DNA of 64,000 nucleotides from NCBI GenBank assembly GCA_938045445.1, contig CALIMM010000014.1, positions 1 through 64,000 on the forward strand, in the 5' to 3' direction. The position numbers were made by a program, and so were the translations under genes. Every line of letters starts with the position of its first letter. Within the stretch, counting starts at the first letter, position 1. Positions 7,990-17,005 of this stretch are shown here, piece after piece. The notes beneath the pieces are model-generated. The model saw only the letters and a list, made by a program, of their open reading frames with translations, was not told where the DNA came from and did no database searches. The stretch is from an uncultured Candidatus Saccharibacteria bacterium. GTDB lineage: Bacteria; Patescibacteriota; Saccharimonadia; Saccharimonadales; Saccharimonadaceae.

Positions 7990-9264
7990 ATGAGGAGAAT
8001 CGATATAATCAAGCGAGCAGGGCGGAACCTACGCCAAGCCAAGGCTCGCACAGCATTAACAGCACTGGCGATGTCAGTGGGAGCATTTACCATTGGTTTG
8101 GCGCTGATGCTGGGCAATGGTGGCCGGGCTTTCTTGACCTCGGTGATTGATAGTGCCGGTAGTGCCTCGACGGTGTATGTGACGCATGCCCGTAACGAAA
8201 AGAAATTACCTGAATATGGCAAAAATAAGGCGGTGAATGAGAGCGGCACCCTCGTGCTGAGCGATGATGATGTCGCCAAGCTCAGCAAGCTGGATCACGT
8301 CAAGACGGTGCGGCCGTATGCGAATGTGACCCAAGTGGTGCGCTATGTAGAGAGCCCAGCTAACCATAAGCGGCTGATTGCCTCCATTAACGTCAAAAAT
8401 GAAGGCAAAACATCGAAGATTGTGGCCGGTGAGCTGACGAAGACTGATGATGGTACAGACCTCGTGCCTGGCCAAGCCATCCTTGCCAAGGAATATCTGG
8501 CCGACTTTGGCTTTGATTCGGCCCAGGATGCGGTCGGCAAGACGGTTACGCTCCATGCTCAGGGGCCGGGCGGGACGCATGATGCCCAGCTGACTATTGT
8601 GGCGGTCGAAACAGCCGGTATGGCCTCAATTGGCTACCAGCCTGGTGTGACGATTGCGACTGATGATGCACTGCTTATCAACCAAAAGACCAAAGCTCCC
8701 GGCGCAGCTAACCAGTACCCAAGCGTCGTGATACGGGCAGACAGCGATGATCATGCTGCTGCTGTGAAAGACGCCGTCGTGAAGCTCGGTGGTGGTACCT
8801 ACCAAGCCCAGACGTTTACTGAAGCAAAGGAAGGTATGCTCAGTCTTATCAATGGGGCGCAATATGCTCTGCTCGCCTTTGGTGCCCTTGCCCTGCTGGC
8901 CAGTATGTTTGGGATTATTAACACCATGTACATCTCGGTGCTGGAGCGGACGCAGCAGATTGGCCTGATGAAGGCGCTGGGGATGCGTAGCCGTGATGTT
9001 GGTAAGCTATTCCGCTACGAGGCTGCCCTGATCGGCGTCATCGGTGGTGCGATTGGTGCGGGCGGGGCCAGCCTACTGAGCCTGCTCAACCCATGGATCG
9101 TCGAAAAGCTCAAGTTTGAGGAGGGTATGCAGCTGCTTCTACCCGAAGCCTGGCAGATGGTTGCCCTGGTGGCACTACTAGCCATCCTCGGCATTATTGC
9201 TAGCTACTTGCCAAGCCGCAAGGCAACCAAGCTTGACCCAATCGAGGCACTAAGGACAGAATAG
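7990..9264 (+). CDS. ABC transporter permease, MacB/FtsX type
   Basis: A 424-residue protein with one N-terminal membrane helix (about residues 20-45), a large extracytoplasmic domain of about 220 residues, and three C-terminal helices, which is the MacB-like topology. The C-terminal FtsX-domain signature is visible: MYISVLERTQQIGLMKALG and the closing LPSRKATKLDPIEALR. Such permeases act with a separate ATPase (next gene) as mechanotransmission pumps for peptides, antibiotics or lipoproteins. First gene of a four-gene operon (permease, ATPase, PadR, PspC protein). Confidence 0.92.
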   Translation: MRRIDIIKRAGRNLRQAKARTALTALAMSVGAFTIGLALMLGNGGRAFLTSVIDSAGSASTVYVTHARNEKKLPEYGKNKAVNESGTLVLSDDDVAKLSKLDHVKTVRPYANVTQVVRYVESPANHKRLIASINVKNEGKTSKIVAGELTKTDDGTDLVPGQAILAKEYLADFGFDSAQDAVGKTVTLHAQGPGGTHDAQLTIVAVETAGMASIGYQPGVTIATDDALLINQKTKAPGAANQYPSVVIRADSDDHAAAVKDAVVKLGGGTYQAQTFTEAKEGMLSLINGAQYALLAFGALALLASMFGIINTMYISVLERTQQIGLMKALGMRSRDVGKLFRYEAALIGVIGGAIGAGGASLLSLLNPWIVEKLKFEEGMQLLLPEAWQMVALVALLAILGIIASYLPSRKATKLDPIEALRTE

Positions 9265-9279
9265 AATAAGGAGAAGGAT

Positions 9280-9966
9280 ATGATTGAATTACGGCATATT
9301 ACCAAAACCTACGGCAAAAAGCACAACCAATTTAAGGCACTCAATGATATCAACCTCACCATCCCCGGAGGCGCGAGCGTAGCTATCCTCGGCAAATCTG
9401 GCTCGGGTAAGTCCACCTTGATGCACGCTATCTCTGGCCTCGACCGGCCGCAAACGGGGCAGGTGGTGATCGGCGGGCGAGATATCCTGCAGATGAAGCC
9501 GCGGCAGGTTGATGCCTTCCGGGCACGGACGATTAGCTTCATTTTCCAGAGTTTCTTTGTGGAGGGCAACGACAGCGTGGTGAGTAATGTGATGCTGCCG
9601 CTGGAGATCGCTGGCGTGCCGCGGGCTCAGCGCAGCGCTAAGGTGAACCAAGCGCTGGAGGCGGTCGGCTTGGCCAGCAAAAAGCACAATAAGGCCAAGG
9701 ATTTGTCTGGTGGGCAGAAGCAGCGCCTGGCGATTGCCCGGGCAATCGTCGGTGAGCCCAAGATTCTGTTTGCCGATGAACCAACTGGCAACCTGGATAG
9801 CGAGACGGGCACCCAGATCGAGGAGCTGCTCTTTCGCCAGCAGCGTGAGCATGGCACAACGCTGATTATTGTGACGCACGATGCGGATCTGGCTAAGCAA
9901 TGTGATTACCAAGTGGTGATCAAAGACGGGCGTGTCACACGCCATAACATCCCAGGGGGGCACTGA
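9280..9966 (+). CDS. ABC transporter ATP-binding protein, MacB/LolD type
   Basis: A 228-residue ATPase of normal length for this class. Walker A GKSGSGKST (about 38-46), Q-loop IFQSFF, signature LSGGQKQRLAIARAI, Walker B ILFADEPTGNLD and the H-loop IIVTHD are all intact. The D-loop and the E of Walker B are present, so it should be catalytically competent. Its partner is the upstream permease. The Shine-Dalgarno AAGGAGAAGG lies before the ATG. The stop overlaps the padR start by one base (TGATG). Confidence 0.95.
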   Translation: MIELRHITKTYGKKHNQFKALNDINLTIPGGASVAILGKSGSGKSTLMHAISGLDRPQTGQVVIGGRDILQMKPRQVDAFRARTISFIFQSFFVEGNDSVVSNVMLPLEIAGVPRAQRSAKVNQALEAVGLASKKHNKAKDLSGGQKQRLAIARAIVGEPKILFADEPTGNLDSETGTQIEELLFRQQREHGTTLIIVTHDADLAKQCDYQVVIKDGRVTRHNIPGGH

Positions 9967-10295
9967 TGAATGCAACTGACTATGCCGAGGCGCTGACGAC
10001 GCAGCTGCGCAAAGGCTTCTTATCGTACTGCGTGCTGGTGGTGTGTGCTAAGGAGCCACGCTATACCAGCGAGATCATCCAGCAGCTCCGTCAGGCTGAC
10101 CTGATGGTGGTGGAGGGAACGATCTACCCATTACTGAGTCGCTTGCAAAAGGACGGGCTCTTGCAACACGAATGGAAAGAAAGTGAGCAAGGGCCACCAC
10201 GCAAATACTATACGGCCACACCATTTGGTGTAGAGGTAACCAAGCAGCTCAAACACAATATTGCGGCACTAAGTAGTACAATAGAGAAGTTGTAA
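9966..10295 (+). CDS. PadR family transcriptional regulator
   Basis: A 109-residue winged-helix protein. The recognition region SEIIQQLRQADLMVVEGTIY followed by PLLSRLQKDGLL is the PadR signature, and YYTATPFG is the wing. It is a short subfamily-2 type with a minimal C-terminal helix. It is translationally coupled to the ABC ATPase, so it is probably the local repressor that responds to a transported or toxic compound. No ligand can be inferred. Confidence 0.92.
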   Translation: MNATDYAEALTTQLRKGFLSYCVLVVCAKEPRYTSEIIQQLRQADLMVVEGTIYPLLSRLQKDGLLQHEWKESEQGPPRKYYTATPFGVEVTKQLKHNIAALSSTIEKL

Positions 10296-10307
10296 GGAGG
10301 ACATGTC

Positions 10308-11594
10308 ATGAAGGAAATTACCAATATCCACCTTGCCAAGACACCGTTTCGTGTTGAGGTCGAGGCGAAGCACGCGCTGGGAGAGTATCTGGCGTCGATT
10401 CAGCAGCGGATGCATGCCGAACCAGAAGCAATGCGCGAGATCGAAGCGCGGATGGTTGAGCTGCTCGCCGAGCGCGGTGTGACGCGCGATGATGTGGTGA
10501 CTGCTGAGGATGTCACGGCGCTGCGCGGTCAGATGGGCGAACCTCGGGAGTTTGCCAGTGAAGCCGAGGCAGGAGATGACGATGCTGCGCTGCGAGATGC
10601 AGCTGAGGCAGCTCTCGCGGACGGGGCACCCAAGCAGCTGATGCGCGATACAAATCATGCGTTGATCGGTGGGGTGTGTGCTGGGGTAGCGGCATACTTT
10701 GGGATCAGCCCGCTGTGGATTCGCTTGCTGGCGATCGTCTCACCTTTTATGACGTTTGGGACGGCGCTGCTGATCTATATCGTGATGTGGCTTTCTATTC
10801 CACCAGCAGTGACCGCGTCGGATAAGCTGCGCATGGCAGGTAAGCCAGTGACGTTTGATAGCTTAAAAAAAGCCGCTGCCGAGCCTGCCAGCGGTAGCCA
10901 AGCGGCCCAGACTGCAGCGAAAGTCCTGCGCATTATGATTGGCTGTGGCGTCTTGATGATGGCGCTGGGCGCACTTGTCGCGCTGATGGTCGGTGGCGTA
11001 ATGAGCGCGACTATGGTCTCAAACATGGGCGACTTTGCTGCGCAGAGCTGGCTGTGGTTGGCGTATGGCTGTGCAGTGCTCGGCGGCGTGGCGCTGACTG
11101 CTTTGCTCTCACTCGGTGCATGGAGTATCTTTGCCTGGCGGCTGAAGCGGCCAGTTGGCATTGCGATGCTGGCGATGCTCCTCGTTGGGGCAGTTGCTAT
11201 CTCTGGCCTAGCGGTTGGTGGCATGAATGCGGGGATGAGCCTCGAGCGCCAAATGCGCGACGTGCAGCGCACCAAGGTAGTTGACGTAGCCGATGCCACT
11301 ACGGTGCGGGTTGATGGCACCGCCAGGGTAAGCTATGGGGGCTACGCTGAAAAGCCGCGTGTTGAGATAGATTACCTGCAGATGAAGGGTGTCAAAGAAC
11401 CAACAACAAAAATTACTAAGGAAGGCAGCCGGGCTATTGTGATGGTGCAGCACGATGCTTGCCGCGACCGGCACGACTTTTTCTCGACGTGTACCTACTC
11501 ACCCAAGGACTATGTGAGCGTCCGGGTCTATGGGCCATCGCCGCAGACGATGGAGGTGAACCATCGCCCTGACACGGTGACCGATCGGCTATAG
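10308..11594 (+). CDS. PspC-domain membrane protein
   Basis: A 428-residue protein. The N-terminal 100 residues are soluble and charged, helical in character, rich in E, A and R. A PspC domain follows at about residues 105-165 (LIGGVCAGVAAYFGISPLWI, then VMWLSIPP). Three further hydrophobic segments lie at about 205-305, then a C-terminal soluble domain. PspC-like proteins sense or respond to envelope stress. Co-transcription behind the MacB-type pump and PadR regulator suggests a role in defence against membrane-active compounds. The Shine-Dalgarno AAGGAGG lies 8 nt before the ATG. Confidence 0.8.
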   Translation: MKEITNIHLAKTPFRVEVEAKHALGEYLASIQQRMHAEPEAMREIEARMVELLAERGVTRDDVVTAEDVTALRGQMGEPREFASEAEAGDDDAALRDAAEAALADGAPKQLMRDTNHALIGGVCAGVAAYFGISPLWIRLLAIVSPFMTFGTALLIYIVMWLSIPPAVTASDKLRMAGKPVTFDSLKKAAAEPASGSQAAQTAAKVLRIMIGCGVLMMALGALVALMVGGVMSATMVSNMGDFAAQSWLWLAYGCAVLGGVALTALLSLGAWSIFAWRLKRPVGIAMLAMLLVGAVAISGLAVGGMNAGMSLERQMRDVQRTKVVDVADATTVRVDGTARVSYGGYAEKPRVEIDYLQMKGVKEPTTKITKEGSRAIVMVQHDACRDRHDFFSTCTYSPKDYVSVRVYGPSPQTMEVNHRPDTVTDRL

Positions 11595-11623
11595 GCCAGG
11601 GGTAGTTAGTATCGATGCCAAAG

Positions 11624-11653
11624 ACCCGCTTGCATGGCGGGTTTTTGCATTTT
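11624..11653 (+). terminator. Rho-independent terminator after the ABC/PadR/PspC operon
   Basis: ACCCGC (11624-11629) pairs with GCGGGT (11637-11642), followed by TTTT, a short break and another T-run. It lies 30 bp after the PspC-protein stop. Confidence 0.75.
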
Positions 11654-11737
11654 TTGCTTGCGGGGAGGCGGAGCGTGAGAGATGGGCCGCAGCATGGTTG
11701 GTATGGTGATTTATCTCACCTTTGCTATACTAGAGGT

Positions 11738-12748
11738 ATGAGTCAGCGGTCGTCTCCACAGGTTTTGAGCCCATCGGCGCTTGCGATGGTGGCGCAGCGC
11801 TGTAAGGTGGCGCGCGATCAGGTGCGGGTGGTGCCGATTGAGGGCGCGTCAACCGGGTGTCGACGAGCTGTTGCACTGGCTGGGACGCAGTCGGTGTTTG
11901 TCAAGGAAGCTGATCCAGAAGCTTCGAACCACGCTGCACTGGCAGCGGCCCTGAGCAAAGATGATGCAGTTATTCGGGCGCTGCAGCAGGCCGGTTCGCC
12001 TCTGGTGACGGAGTTTGTTCAGTATGATGATGAGCGGGTGATTATGCTTAGCCAGGCGTATATTGCCAAGGATGGCTGGCAGTGGCAGCCGCCTGATGTA
12101 GCGGATACGCCGGCTAGCCAGCGCTATATAGCGGCGGTGCTGCGCGCGATTGCTCAGCTTGAGCAGACCGAGCTGCCTGCGCTGGCAGCTGAGACGTGTG
12201 CGCTTCATACTACGGCGTTTGACCGAGTGGTACAGTGCCAGGGGCTTATGCTACTGCGTGATGATGCGACGCGGCGTGAGGAGCTCCAGCAGACATACCG
12301 CTCCTGGGCTGAGCAAGCCAGTAAGCCAGTGATTCGCCAGCGCTACGAGCAGTTTTGCGCTGTGCTTGATAATACCGAGCGCTTAGCTGATCTTGCGGCG
12401 CTGGCTCAGCAGGTGGCCGATCAGCCGTGTGATCGCTTGAGCCACGGTGATGTGCGGAGCGAGACGATTGCCTACCATGCTGCTCAGGATGTCGTGAAGC
12501 TGATTGATTGGCAGTGGGCAGCTTATGTGCCCAAGCGGTGGAGTGCAACCGAGTTCTTGCTCGACATGGCGCGCCGCGGCTACGATGTGCAGGCCTGGCA
12601 GGCTGAGCTGAACCGGCCGCTACTTGCTGCTCTAGTGGGGTACTATGCCGTGTGCAGCGCCCAGCCTGCTCCTGAGGCAGCTCAGGCAGTGCGGCGGCTC
12701 CAGGCGTATATGGCGGCCACGGCGTATGATATGCTGGGCTATGAGTAG
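11738..12748 (+). CDS. Aminoglycoside phosphotransferase-like kinase
   Basis: A 336-residue protein of the protein-kinase-like (APH/choline kinase) fold. SVFVKEAD supplies the ATP-contacting lysine, LSHGDVRSETIA is a variant of the Brenner catalytic motif (H-G-D-x-x-x-x-N, with T in place of N), and VVKLIDWQWA is the metal-binding aspartate strand. The missing asparagine suggests altered activity. The start at 11738 is chosen because TATACT (11726-11731) ends 6 nt before this ATG. The upstream in-frame extension would run through the terminator of the previous operon. Substrate unknown. Confidence 0.7.
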   Translation: MSQRSSPQVLSPSALAMVAQRCKVARDQVRVVPIEGASTGCRRAVALAGTQSVFVKEADPEASNHAALAAALSKDDAVIRALQQAGSPLVTEFVQYDDERVIMLSQAYIAKDGWQWQPPDVADTPASQRYIAAVLRAIAQLEQTELPALAAETCALHTTAFDRVVQCQGLMLLRDDATRREELQQTYRSWAEQASKPVIRQRYEQFCAVLDNTERLADLAALAQQVADQPCDRLSHGDVRSETIAYHAAQDVVKLIDWQWAAYVPKRWSATEFLLDMARRGYDVQAWQAELNRPLLAALVGYYAVCSAQPAPEAAQAVRRLQAYMAATAYDMLGYE

Positions 12749-12914
12749 CTGACTGGTTGATGGATGCTGAGTTGGTTGCGACGAAAGTACTTATACGCGT
12801 CTAATTTTAGAGTAGCGCATTAACATGCGTCAAACACATGTAATTCTCCAGAAGATAGCAGATGAATGTTTTTTCTACAGCAGGTGTATAACACCAGTTT
12901 TATACAATAATGCA

Positions 12915-14150
12915 TCATTGATATGAGCGTAAAACTACCTTGAAGGTATGTTTCTTACCAACACGCAAAATGTCACTGTTAGTAAGTGGTGTATCTTCGC
13001 TGGAAATTTTGGAGTCATTGATCTTCACGGCATTTTGCTTGATGAGCCGTCTGGCCTCGCCGCGACTTTTTGTGATGCCCAGTCGAACAATGATATCGAT
13101 AATTGACTCATGGGCATCTACCTGAATGATGTCAATATCCTTGGCAAGATTCTTCTGACTCACCTCAGAGACCCATTGCTGCTCGGCATCAACGGCGGCG
13201 CTCGCTCCGTGGTACATTGACACTATCTCTCGAGCAAGATCCTTTTTGATATCGCGTGGGTTTTCTCCGTCGTTGAGTCGATTTTTAATTACAGTAATCT
13301 CACTCATAGGCAGGCGCGTACAATCCACAAAACACTGGTAAATACCCGCATCCGCCAGCTGCATGATTTTAAAGAACATATCTTTGGCATTCAGATCGAG
13401 ACCCACACCGGTGCCAAGGCTTTTGCTCATTAATTTTTCGCCGGTTTCTGGGTTTTCGAGCAGTGTGGTTGTCATGACAAACTTTTCTTTTTGCTTGTAG
13501 CGCTTGAGCAATGTACGGCCAGCCAGCATATTGAATGTTTGGTCGGTGCCACCAATCTCTACATCAACATCCATTGCCACAGAATCGTAGCCCTGCATCA
13601 GCGGATAGAAGAACTCATGGACGAAGAGTGGCTTCTCGGCAGCGACTCGCTTTTTGAACGCATCGCGCTCTAGCATCTGCTGCACGGTAAAGTTGGAGGC
13701 AAGCTCCACAGAATCTTCAAATGTTAGCTTGGAGAGCCACTCCGAATTAAACTGGAATTCTATCGGGTTGTCGATATCGTTAAAGTCTAGAATCTTGCCA
13801 ATTTGTGCCTTAAATGTCTGCAGGTTCTCCAGCACTTGTTCACGTGTTAGCTGCACACGCATCGAAGTTTTATCGCTCGGATCACCGATCATCGCGGTAA
13901 AGTCGCCAATTAGCACAATAATCCGGTGGCCAAGAGCGTGGAACCGTTCGAGTATCAGATAATTTGTTGAATGCCCAAGATGAACATAGTTCGCAGTTGG
14001 GTCAATACCAAGATAGAATGTGAGGCGGCGGCCACTTTGTAGCTCCTTTTTGAGACTATCTTTGCTCGGAAGAATTTCGGCAACTGAGCGAGATAGCGCT
14101 TCATCGATCAAGTGTTCGTCGGTAATAACGTGGTGCGCTTGAGTATTCAT
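12915..14150 (-). CDS. tyrS: Tyrosyl-tRNA synthetase
   Basis: A 411-residue class I synthetase that charges tRNA-Tyr. The HIGH motif appears as HLGHSTNYLIL and the KMSKS loop as KLMSKSLGTG. The tyrosine pocket segment and GYDSVAMDVDVEIGGTDQ are clear. The C-terminal S4 RNA-binding domain starts at about residue 345 (KSRGEARRLIKQNAVKIN). Base composition is noticeably AT-richer than in neighbouring genes, which hints at acquisition from another lineage. A TAAAAT box on the complement of 14158-14163 ends 7 nt before the ATG and there is no Shine-Dalgarno sequence. Confidence 0.96.
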   Translation of the reverse strand: MNTQAHHVITDEHLIDEALSRSVAEILPSKDSLKKELQSGRRLTFYLGIDPTANYVHLGHSTNYLILERFHALGHRIIVLIGDFTAMIGDPSDKTSMRVQLTREQVLENLQTFKAQIGKILDFNDIDNPIEFQFNSEWLSKLTFEDSVELASNFTVQQMLERDAFKKRVAAEKPLFVHEFFYPLMQGYDSVAMDVDVEIGGTDQTFNMLAGRTLLKRYKQKEKFVMTTTLLENPETGEKLMSKSLGTGVGLDLNAKDMFFKIMQLADAGIYQCFVDCTRLPMSEITVIKNRLNDGENPRDIKKDLAREIVSMYHGASAAVDAEQQWVSEVSQKNLAKDIDIIQVDAHESIIDIIVRLGITKSRGEARRLIKQNAVKINDSKISSEDTPLTNSDILRVGKKHTFKVVLRSYQ

Positions 14151-14453
14151 GTATAGTATTTTACTACATACGAGAAGAGATAAAAACTAACACGTCTTGA
14201 GCTCACTTGTTATGTGCCGCTGGAGTCCTATGATGCACGGCGTATCACAGCTTGAAAGGCAGTACAAAGTTCCATTGCGCTTTTTGGAGGTATAACCATA
14301 CTATGGATTGAGTAGGGAGTTAACAAGAGCATGATATGTAGTGACTGCGAGTGTGTAAATATCTTGTTTATACATAGATGTATGACACCGCTTATGCTAC
14401 TTATGCTACTGTTGATGGTAGTGCTAGATCTGAAGATACACTACAATAATACT
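14151..14453. other. Intergenic region between tyrS and a Nudix gene, no gene seen
   Basis: About 300 bp of AT-rich sequence between divergent genes. It holds the promoter of each gene at its ends. An open frame runs through part of it on the plus strand (start near 14331), but its hydrophobic residues look like an artefact upstream of the true Nudix start. A short tandem (CTTATGCTACT, then TTATGCTACT) lies around 14390-14410. Confidence 0.5.
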
Positions 14454-14993
14454 ATGAATCAAGAATGGAACGTTATAAGTCAAAAGAAGTTAGTTGACTC
14501 ACCGTGGTACAAGCTCAATATTGAAACCGTCAGGCTCCCGTCAGGCAAAGTCCTCGATGATTATTACGTGCGAGAGGGTATGAACGCCGTTTTGATCGTT
14601 CCACGCACTCATGAAGGCAAATTTTTACTGGTGCGTCAGTATAAACACGGAGCGCAGCAAAGTGTTATAGAATTTCCTGCGGGTAAGATCGATGCGGGTG
14701 AATCTGCTTTAATTGCTGCAAAAAGGGAATTATATGAAGAGACTGGAGGCACCTCCAGTCTCTTTGTAGAGGGACCTACATTTTTTGAGGATCCTACGAA
14801 TAGCCGTGTCAAGATAGCGATCGTCTTTGCTGATAATGTCACTATAAAGCACAGGCAACATCTTGACGATAATGAGGATATTGAAGTAATACAGCTAACA
14901 ACTGATGAGCTACGAACTATGCTCATGAACAATGAGCTATCTGTGGCAGCATCCGTAGCAGCAGGTTGGATAGCGCTAGAGAGGAGATGGTAA
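14454..14993 (+). CDS. Nudix hydrolase, ADP-ribose pyrophosphatase type
   Basis: A 179-residue protein with a canonical Nudix box GKIDAGES followed by AAKRELYEETGG (G-x5-E-x7-R-E-L-x-E-E-T-G). The preceding FPAG and the upstream VRQYKHG strand fit the ADP-ribose/nucleotide-sugar pyrophosphatase group. The start at 14454 is chosen because TACAAT (14442-14447) ends 6 nt before it, giving a leaderless transcript. The longer frame from 14331 lacks family similarity at its N-terminus. AT-rich like tyrS. Confidence 0.9.
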   Translation: MNQEWNVISQKKLVDSPWYKLNIETVRLPSGKVLDDYYVREGMNAVLIVPRTHEGKFLLVRQYKHGAQQSVIEFPAGKIDAGESALIAAKRELYEETGGTSSLFVEGPTFFEDPTNSRVKIAIVFADNVTIKHRQHLDDNEDIEVIQLTTDELRTMLMNNELSVAASVAAGWIALERRW

Positions 14994-15140
14994 CATGAAG
15001 AGATATAAGTCCGGGACAGTAAACCAGGTATTGAAAAAAGCAAACTGTTGATTGAGGTGATTGATAAGGAATGAGGAGTAGGATGGAGACTGTTTATCGA
15101 TGTGGTATCTAGACAGATATAGCGTATAAAAGGGAAAATC

Positions 15141-15170
15141 AGAAGTTCTATATTCGTGCTAGAATAGTCA
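15141..15170 (+). promoter_or_regulatory. Promoter copy 1 of the membrane-protein array
   Basis: AGTTCTATATTCGTGC followed by TAGAAT (15160-15165) matches the AGTTCTGCATTTGTGC plus TACAAT/TATAAT segments found before two later paralogs (16183-16204 and 17963-17984). This copy is the most diverged of the three. The following gene starts about 40 nt downstream. Confidence 0.5.
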
Positions 15171-15203
15171 CAGAGCACAAAGTAGGGGGTGAGGGTAGAA
15201 AAT

Positions 15204-15956
15204 ATGCATAAGAAAAAACCAAGCGATAACACCAAACTAAGCTTCCACACCATCCTCTTTCGTGGTGTTCTCTATATGATTATCATTCCAACAGTTATTA
15301 TGTTGGTAATATTTGGTATATTCTACACAAAATCTACTATTGATGATCATATTGCTCAATCACATATGCAGTCATACCTCAAACGTAAGTATGGCCAAGA
15401 ATTTGTAGTAGAGAATTATCGAATCGAGGGAACTGGCCTTGGAGTAGATGGTGTCGCTAAGGCTGAGGCGTACGCTAAAAGTGACCACGCGTTTCGATTT
15501 ATGGTGAAGGGTTTTCCGGGGGACAGTCCATACAGTAATAACTATTGGGATGGATACCCCGATATGATATGGGCAAAACACCTCAAAAAGGATATTGATC
15601 CTATGATAAAAAACGTATTTGGTGCCGACACATCGCTCGCATCAATAGAAGTCTACAGTATACCTGCAGTGAACCAAAGGATAGGAAAAGAAATACCATT
15701 GTATCGTGATTCCTTTCAGCAATTCGGTAAAGATATACATGTCGCTGTGCGTATAAAGAGTGGGATTGTCCATAATGATGTAGCCGCACAGATATACCAG
15801 ATAATCGTCAAGCTGCGAGAGCTTGGTGCGTCGCTATCTATTAATTATGAGAACCCCACGGTATATGTTGCATTAGTCGAAGAAACAAGTATACGCGGTA
15901 TACACTCGCCGCAGGATGTGGGGAAATATATCGAAATGAAGGGGGAAAAGCTATGA
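15204..15956 (+). CDS. Array membrane protein paralog A (single-pass, extracytoplasmic domain)
   Basis: A 250-residue protein, first of four tandem paralogs. A short cytoplasmic N-terminus (HKKKPSDNTKLSFHTILFRG) leads into a membrane helix at about residues 22-45 with the shared IIIPT motif. Next come SYLKRKYGQEFVVENY and a roughly 190-residue outer domain that differs strongly between paralogs. The ATG at 15204 is preferred to GTG 15189; a GAGGG lies upstream. The stop overlaps by ATGA with the start of a lipase remnant. Function is not known. The pairing of a variable-domain membrane protein with a lipase gene resembles immunity-effector layouts, which is an inference. Confidence 0.7.
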   Translation: MHKKKPSDNTKLSFHTILFRGVLYMIIIPTVIMLVIFGIFYTKSTIDDHIAQSHMQSYLKRKYGQEFVVENYRIEGTGLGVDGVAKAEAYAKSDHAFRFMVKGFPGDSPYSNNYWDGYPDMIWAKHLKKDIDPMIKNVFGADTSLASIEVYSIPAVNQRIGKEIPLYRDSFQQFGKDIHVAVRIKSGIVHNDVAAQIYQIIVKLRELGASLSINYENPTVYVALVEETSIRGIHSPQDVGKYIEMKGEKL

Positions 15957-16165
15957 AAATAGAACAATGCTTGGTGTTAAGCTCATTATCTTAATAGTAC
16001 ATCCCTAAATAGTTTTGCCTCTAGCAGCGAGAAGCCACCATTGAGGCGCTCATAAAACAGGGAAAAATTGACAATTATTGCCATAGCGATGGATCTATTT
16101 CTCTCGAATGCAACCCATTCCTCTCTCACACCTTGGCACCTCATCAACGCTACGACTTTCAGAGT
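15953..16165 (+). pseudogene. Lipase remnant 1 (mostly deleted copy)
   Basis: ATG at 15953 overlaps the stop of paralog A and reads MKIEQCLVLSSLS before a stop, matching the first residues of the lipase copy at 18777 (MNLKVEQYLALSSLAYQ). Further on, around 16115-16160, DNA that matches the lipase gene near its codons 50-63 (LSSLASWHLINATT) reappears out of frame. The rest of the gene is missing. The remnant runs straight into the promoter repeat of paralog B. The same deletion joint occurs in remnant 2. Confidence 0.65.
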
Positions 16166-16228
16166 AAGAAGAATAACTCAATAGTTCTGCATTTGTGCTA
16201 CAATAGTTGCGTAGCCAAAAAATAGGGG
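16111..16228 (+). repeat. Direct repeat, copy 1: lipase remnant tail plus promoter
   Basis: This segment and 17890-18008 are near-identical, with only a few substitutions and a one-base length difference in an A-run. They include the same truncated lipase tail, AGAATAACTCAATAGTTCTG and the -10 box (TACAAT at 16199-16204 here). The repeat shows that an already broken unit was duplicated together with its promoter. Confidence 0.75.
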
Positions 16229-16246
16229 TTGTTGGGAGAAGGGAAT

Positions 16247-16987
16247 ATGTTCAAGAAGGAACTAAATAATAACACTAAACTAAGCTTCCGTGCCATTCTT
16301 CTCCGTGGTATTCTCTATGTCATCATCATTCCAACAGCTGTTATATTTCTCCTTGTTGGTGGATTCTATCTCAAGGCCGATATTGAGGCGAATCAAGCTC
16401 AAGCAACAATGAAAACTTATTTACAAAACAAATATAATGAGGAATTCATCGTTGAGAAACCAGAGCGGAAGAGCAGTGGCCTCGGCGTAGAGGGAGTACT
16501 AGCTGCCAATGCTTACCCTATACGGGATCCTCATATACGATTTTCTGTAAACACCTCATCGAATGGCAATCAAGATAACTATCCAGGTGTAATATGGTCC
16601 CGCTCTCAGAATGATAAGTTAATAAAGGATCATATCATAAATAACTCGTGGGCGCAGACCGACATCACTGTCAGTCTTGCAGACAATACAGCACAGTCGC
16701 TGAGCGGTACACCTAAAACATACGAAGAAGCGATAGCGTCTTATGGAAAAGATATTCACTACATAATAAGTGTTAATCGTAATACAAATCAATTGGCTGT
16801 CGATAACCGGGATCGGTACTATCTCATCAGCCTTATTAGATATATCAATCAGCAAAAAGTTGGCTACCGTATTATACATTACAGCATACATGATACGAAG
16901 ATGGATACAGACGTAGTGTGCAATATACAGGTAGAAGGTACGCGTCTATTAGATGAAAAACAAGCCAATGAATGCTTTAGAAAATAA
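16247..16987 (+). CDS. Array membrane protein paralog B
   Basis: A 246-residue paralog of A, C and D. The N-terminal half is well conserved (NNNTKLSFRAILLRGILYVI, IIIPT helix, ANQAQATMKTYLQNKY, EEFIVEKPE), while the outer domain from about residue 90 is different. Residues ECFRK end the protein, similar to DCFKK in paralog C. ATG 16247 is chosen because GAGAAGGG sits just upstream; a TTG 18 nt earlier is in frame. There is no lipase remnant behind it: paralog C follows after a few bases, so B and C are probably co-transcribed. Confidence 0.7.
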   Translation: MFKKELNNNTKLSFRAILLRGILYVIIIPTAVIFLLVGGFYLKADIEANQAQATMKTYLQNKYNEEFIVEKPERKSSGLGVEGVLAANAYPIRDPHIRFSVNTSSNGNQDNYPGVIWSRSQNDKLIKDHIINNSWAQTDITVSLADNTAQSLSGTPKTYEEAIASYGKDIHYIISVNRNTNQLAVDNRDRYYLISLIRYINQQKVGYRIIHYSIHDTKMDTDVVCNIQVEGTRLLDEKQANECFRK

Positions 16988-17005
16988 GGGGTGGGGACAG
17001 AAAAC

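Noticed and set aside
7143..8288. 381-codon minus-strand frame opposite arcC and the permease start
   Set aside because: It is an antisense shadow of two well-supported genes and crosses the arc terminator.
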